Positions 7,115 to 9,907 of a stretch of DNA of 9,907 bases are shown piece by piece. The DNA is from Chlamydiota bacterium (lineage in GTDB: Bacteria > Chlamydiota > Chlamydiia > Chlamydiales > SLFE01). The translations under genes were made by a program, and so were the position numbers. Location of the stretch: the NCBI GenBank assembly GCA_011065065.1, contig JAAKFL010000060.1, positions 1 through 9,907 of the forward strand, in the 5' to 3' direction. The notes below the pieces were generated by a model that saw nothing but the letters and a program-made list of their open reading frames with translations, had not been told where the DNA came from and made no database searches. The first letter of the stretch is position 1. Every line of letters begins with the position of its first letter.

Positions 7115-8035
7115 CTAATCAATAGAATTAGCACCTTCGCTCTGAATCTTTTTATAAATTCTGATGCATTCTTCGACACGTCTTTGTGAAGGAGGATGTG
7201 ATGAGAACAATGCGATGCTATCTTTTTTACTTCCAAAATTATTCATAAACATCTGCTGGACCCAGATACCAGCTATGGAGTCGTATCCTGCTTTTTCTGC
7301 GTACTTCATTCCGATTCGGTCAGACTGATACTCATGTGAATGACCATGTTTGCATGTGGCCACTGTTCTACCAGCACCCCATAGCATATCAAATAGTTCT
7401 TGTGCAGCTTTATTCGTTTTTTCAGCTTCATCATTTTCAACTTTTCTATAAATAAAAATACCTAAGGCTAGTTTGATGATGCTACTTACGGCAAAGAGAA
7501 TCATCCTCATTTGCATTTTCATGGCACCGTGTGCGGCGCAAGCGTGGGTGATTTCATGGCCAAGAACAGCAGCCAATTTGTCTTCATAGGTAAGGTCACT
7601 AAAATCATGATCATCCACTGTCACATCTTTATCTTCTTTTTTTAATTTATTAATGAGACCGATCGTGATGCAAATTTTTCCACCTGGCAGACAGAAAGCA
7701 TTGACTTCATCGGATTCAAGAACACGAAATTCAAAATTTAGCTCTTTCCTGTCACAATGTTTGACGAGCCTATTACCAACTTCTATTACTGTGACACTTT
7801 CAACATTCTTATTTTTAGGACAAAGTTCATCATAAGCGTTTTCTCCAATTGAGTTTTCTACGCTTGTTGGGATAATGCGAAATTGTCTTGATTTTGTGAC
7901 GGGATTTTTTGGAAAAACTGCATTGAAACAAGTTCTGGTGACCTCAAAAGTCTTGTTGACGGCTCTGCATCCAAAACTCACTGTTCCACGAATTGTTCTT
8001 GAAACAAACGCTGTTGTATCTTGTATTATCTTCAT
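7115..8035 (-). CDS. M48-family zinc metalloprotease
   Basis: A 306-residue M48 (Ste24/HtpX/Loi-type) peptidase. It has the zinc motif HEITH (160-164), preceded by KLAAVLGHE as in the family. HEYQSDRIG (234-242) gives the third zinc ligand E235 and the conserved Asp D239, and SSHPPSQRR (278-286) is the typical C-terminal motif. One hydrophobic helix (about 178-196) lies between HEITH and the third ligand, as in membrane-associated M48 members. The N-terminus (1-60) is basic, contains Cys residues and lacks a convincing signal peptide or lipobox, so cytoplasmic or inner-membrane location is more likely than periplasmic. Bacterial relatives act in membrane-protein or outer-membrane quality control; the target here is unknown. 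AAGGAG lies 6 nt before the start (8042-8047), strongly fixing ATG 8035. The stop is 4 bp from the stop of the convergent lipase-like gene, with no terminator visible between them, so the two mRNAs may overlap. Confidence 0.92.
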   Translation of the reverse strand: MKIIQDTTAFVSRTIRGTVSFGCRAVNKTFEVTRTCFNAVFPKNPVTKSRQFRIIPTSVENSIGENAYDELCPKNKNVESVTVIEVGNRLVKHCDRKELNFEFRVLESDEVNAFCLPGGKICITIGLINKLKKEDKDVTVDDHDFSDLTYEDKLAAVLGHEITHACAAHGAMKMQMRMILFAVSSIIKLALGIFIYRKVENDEAEKTNKAAQELFDMLWGAGRTVATCKHGHSHEYQSDRIGMKYAEKAGYDSIAGIWVQQMFMNNFGSKKDSIALFSSHPPSQRRVEECIRIYKKIQSEGANSID

Positions 8036-8067
8036 AAATAACTCCTTTTATTTAATAAACTGAATTT

Positions 8068-8097
8068 ATTATACACTATTTATATTTTTTAAATCAA
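8068..8097 (-). promoter_or_regulatory. Sigma70-type promoter of the metalloprotease gene
   Basis: Read on the minus strand: TTGATT (8092-8097) as -35, an 18-bp spacer, and a perfect TATAAT (8068-8073) as -10. The -10 lies 32 bp before the start codon, with a strong AAGGAG in the leader. Confidence 0.75.
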
Positions 8098-8169
8098 CTA
8101 AAGAGATTTGTTTATTAGTTTAAAGATATCTTAAATAACTTAATAATTTATTAATATTCTTCGGACTAT
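8098..8169. other. AT-rich spacer without recognised feature
   Basis: About 70 bp of very AT-rich sequence between the metalloprotease promoter and the second hairpin element. It contains only a 10-bp palindrome, AAGATATCTT (8123-8132). I see no gene or RNA in it. Confidence 0.5.
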
Positions 8170-8315
8170 TTTACCGCGAAGATCGCGAAGACCGCGAAGA
8201 TGCGCGAAGACAAGACTTATTCAGTGTGATTTTCTGAGAAACGTATTCATGAGATTGATTGAAATGAGTCCATTTCTTCGCGCATCTTCGCGGTCTTCGC
8301 GGTCTTCGCGTTAAA
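8170..8315 (-). repeat. Long hairpin element built of GCGAAGAT-type 9-mers (copy 2)
   Basis: Arms of 41 bp (8170-8210 and 8275-8315) are reverse complements with two mismatches, around a 64-nt loop. They carry the same tandem unit (CGCGAAGAT / CGCGAAGAC) as the element at 1313-1476, but lack that copy's outer TTCAAAAT sequence. On the minus strand the loop carries GAAAATCAC-2-TGAAT-3-TC, matching copy 1 at the same distance from the 3' arm; outside this block the loops differ. The element begins 20 bp after the stop of the FadL-like gene and has the same orientation relative to that gene as copy 1 has to the transporter. It could end or stabilise the FadL-like transcript. Confidence 0.9.
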
Positions 8316-8335
8316 TAAACTAAGCACATCTGAAA

Positions 8336-9670
8336 TTAGAAAACGGCAATGAATGAAAAACAAGCGGTGTTGGACATTGTGCGAATTTTGCCCGAAATAT
8401 CTCCGCGATTTTCATTGCCTGCCGTGGTCACAAATTGTCGAATCAAAGGATTCTTTGAAAAGATATGGGACCAAGAGATATCGATGTAGGCATACTCACA
8501 GAAATTCCATCCCCAACCGGCAGCGATGGTGGCGTTTTCTTCTCCGTAAAAGATCGGAGTCTGCACTTCGGTTGGCACGGGATTTTGTTCGTACATGCCG
8601 CCCATTCGTAAATACCAGTTTCGGCATGGGCTGGAATATCTTCCTCCGATGGAAATATTAAAGGTATCCCGCCATCCATCCTGGACTAAGACCGTATCAG
8701 GTTGGTTAATATTGGAGTATTGAATCCGAATGCCTGGTCCTCGGGACCAAGCCTTCCAGCAGAGACCGGCAGAGAACTCGCACTGGCAATCATGATAGTA
8801 ATGGATTCCTGCCATGATCATATGAGGGCAATGGATTGTCATTTCGCCGTCGCAAATGGGTTTATAGAGTCCATTATTTTCACTGACTTGTTCTCCCATA
8901 TTTCCCAAATGGAATTTTGGGAGAAAACTAAATTTGTGTACCACTTCTGACCGATAGCTGACTCCCAGACGAATGTAATAGCAAGGTTTCAAAATCAAAC
9001 CAACTACCCAACCATAGTCCCAATCTGCAGCATTGACATTCAAGAAGCCGTCTTGATTGCCGGCCGAAGCGCCGTTGATGGCTAGCTGTTCGCCAAGGGA
9101 ACCAAAGTCAATCGCTTCTTCGTACTTAAGATTGAAGTAGTCGATCTGGCCGCCAAACGCAACACACAAAACATCTCGGATGCTAAATGCTAAAGAAGGG
9201 GTGATGTTTGTGGACATGATTTCAAGACGTGTTCCATAGTAACGCCCAATCCAATCATGTGCAAAGTTCTCCCGTCTTCTCCACGGTGTCGTGATGGCGA
9301 TTCCTAATCGAAGCCACTTTTTCATTTCTATCGAACCGTAAATTCCACCTCCACCAATAGTAGGGGCAAAATCCTTTAATTCAGGACTTTCTGTAAGAAC
9401 CGTCCCCCTAAATGTCGTTCCTACCCCCTCGGTAAAGTCATCTTTTGGCATGAGAAAACTGGGAGACACACCAAACTGATGATCATAGAAATAGCATGTG
9501 ACTGCAGGGTTATAAAATTGTTGTGTGATGTCTTCTGTTCCGGCAACAGCACTGGCATAAGCCGTTCCCATTGTGGAGGCTGAGAGTGCCGGGTAGAAGT
9601 AGAGTTCCGCCTGGCAACGAAGAGGCAACAAAAGAGATAGTAGGAATAAATATCTAAAAGTCTTGCGCAT
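8336..9670 (-). CDS. OmpP1/FadL/TodX-family outer-membrane beta-barrel protein, cysteine-rich
   Basis: An outer-membrane channel of the FadL family, whose members let long-chain fatty acids or other hydrophobic molecules cross the outer membrane. A typical signal peptide (basic MRKTFR, then a Leu-rich core) predicts cleavage after RCQA (21/22). The family's N-terminal hatch pattern follows: STMGTAYASAVAG (32-44) and DITQQFYNPA (47-56, the NPA motif). Barrel repeats such as DWDYGWVVGLILKP (216-229) and RLGVSYRSEV (234-243) match FadL strands, and the protein ends in Phe (AVF) as barrel proteins do. The length of 444 residues is usual. Eleven cysteines remain in the predicted mature protein (for example 273, 281, 295, 297, 304), unusual for a barrel but reminiscent of disulfide-linked chlamydial envelope proteins. 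It has its own promoter and a weak ribosome binding site, and a hairpin element follows its stop. Family call strong; ligand unknown. Confidence 0.92.
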   Translation of the reverse strand: MRKTFRYLFLLSLLLPLRCQAELYFYPALSASTMGTAYASAVAGTEDITQQFYNPAVTCYFYDHQFGVSPSFLMPKDDFTEGVGTTFRGTVLTESPELKDFAPTIGGGGIYGSIEMKKWLRLGIAITTPWRRRENFAHDWIGRYYGTRLEIMSTNITPSLAFSIRDVLCVAFGGQIDYFNLKYEEAIDFGSLGEQLAINGASAGNQDGFLNVNAADWDYGWVVGLILKPCYYIRLGVSYRSEVVHKFSFLPKFHLGNMGEQVSENNGLYKPICDGEMTIHCPHMIMAGIHYYHDCQCEFSAGLCWKAWSRGPGIRIQYSNINQPDTVLVQDGWRDTFNISIGGRYSSPCRNWYLRMGGMYEQNPVPTEVQTPIFYGEENATIAAGWGWNFCEYAYIDISWSHIFSKNPLIRQFVTTAGNENRGDISGKIRTMSNTACFSFIAVF

Positions 9671-9695
9671 TGAACCAAGTCTTGTAAAATCTTTA

Positions 9696-9724
9696 TTTAT
9701 AAGATAGGTTCCTGTTTCTGTAAA
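9696..9724 (-). promoter_or_regulatory. Sigma70-type promoter of the FadL-like gene
   Basis: Read on the minus strand: TTTACA (9719-9724) as -35, exactly 17 bp, then TATAAA (9696-9701) as -10, 25 bp before the start codon of the barrel protein gene. The leader has no clear purine-rich ribosome binding site. Confidence 0.75.
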
Positions 9725-9730
9725 TGCTTT

Positions 9731-9907
9731 TTAAATTTGAGTCCCTCTTACTTGATCTTTGAAAATCAGGTTAAAATGCTGCGTATTTTGATTCCGACTC
9801 CACATCCCTCTTCCCCCAGAGCGAATACGCGATAGCTCTCGAGCAAAACGTTGTTGAGCCCTTTCTTTGACTTCTCTGCTAGGACTCTTCATATTATTCT
9901 TGATGCT
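9731..9907 (-). CDS. 3' part of an unrecognised reading frame (partial)
   Basis: An open frame enters from the right edge and stops with TAA at 9731-9733, giving at least 58 residues. It is basic and polar, with many Arg, Gln and Asn, for example REVKERAQQRFARELSRIR, then MWSRNQNTQHFN, and ends in VRGTQI. An internal ATG at 9892 (MKSPSR) has no ribosome binding site, so the real start is probably outside the window. I recognise no family. The composition would suit a nucleic-acid-binding protein or a transposase remnant, but this is a guess. It lies directly upstream of the FadL promoter on the same strand, and the -35 box of that promoter is 7 bp beyond its stop. It could also be a chance frame. 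Confidence 0.4.
   Translation of the reverse strand, partial: SIKNNMKSPSREVKERAQQRFARELSRIRSGGRGMWSRNQNTQHFNLIFKDQVRGTQI

Noticed and set aside
8123..8132. AAGATATCTT palindrome as an operator
   Set aside because: Ten bases in an AT-rich stretch are expected by chance, and it lies upstream of the metalloprotease -35 box without a second copy.
9421..9678. 85-codon minus-strand frame overlapping the start of the FadL-like gene
   Set aside because: Out-of-frame shadow of the signal peptide and first barrel strands; no family resemblance.
1..9907. tRNA, rRNA or plasmid/phage origin features
   Set aside because: None was recognised on either strand by eye.

Overview
The window most likely comes from a Gram-negative, host-associated bacterium, and a Parachlamydia-like chlamydia is my best guess. 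The evidence is a moderate-to-low GC content, a POT-family peptide importer, a FadL-type outer-membrane barrel unusually rich in cysteines, two large proteins with lipid-hydrolase motifs and no known housekeeping role, and long hairpin elements built from a GCGAAGA unit of a kind I associate from memory with chlamydial and planctomycetal genomes. No rRNA, tRNA or universal marker gene is present, so the lineage is inferred and not shown.

Layout, left to right. At 5-1297 (+) lies a proton-dependent oligopeptide transporter, followed by a 164-bp hairpin element (1313-1476). At 1553-3178 (+) is an endonuclease/exonuclease/phosphatase-fold protein that resembles neutral sphingomyelinases. Its last codons and stop lie inside a 165-bp, nearly perfect inverted repeat that looks like a MITE (3160-3324). 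An intergenic stretch with promoter-like sequences leads to a SnoaL-like/NTF2-fold protein (3499-3939, +), which ends in a clear hairpin terminator. Next is a 1021-residue protein (4045-7110, +) carrying a class-3-lipase-like GHSLGG motif with plausible Asp and His partners and about 740 unrecognised N-terminal residues. It converges, 4 bp apart, on an M48-family zinc metalloprotease (7115-8035, -) that has a good promoter and ribosome binding site. A second copy of the GCGAAGA hairpin element (8170-8315) sits just past the 3' end of an OmpP1/FadL barrel (8336-9670, -), which has a near-consensus promoter. The right edge holds the 3' part of an unrecognised reading frame (9731 to beyond 9907, -).

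The genes do not form one operon: intergenic elements and their own promoters separate them. A shared theme is nevertheless plausible: peptide import, a sphingomyelinase-like phosphodiesterase, a lipase-like hydrolase and a hydrophobic-compound porin would suit an intracellular bacterium that scavenges host peptides and lipids. This functional link is inference.

The most unusual features are structural. Two copies of a long hairpin element lie directly downstream of two unrelated genes, in the same orientation relative to each gene as judged by a conserved loop motif. Separately, a MITE-like palindrome has rewritten the end of a coding sequence.
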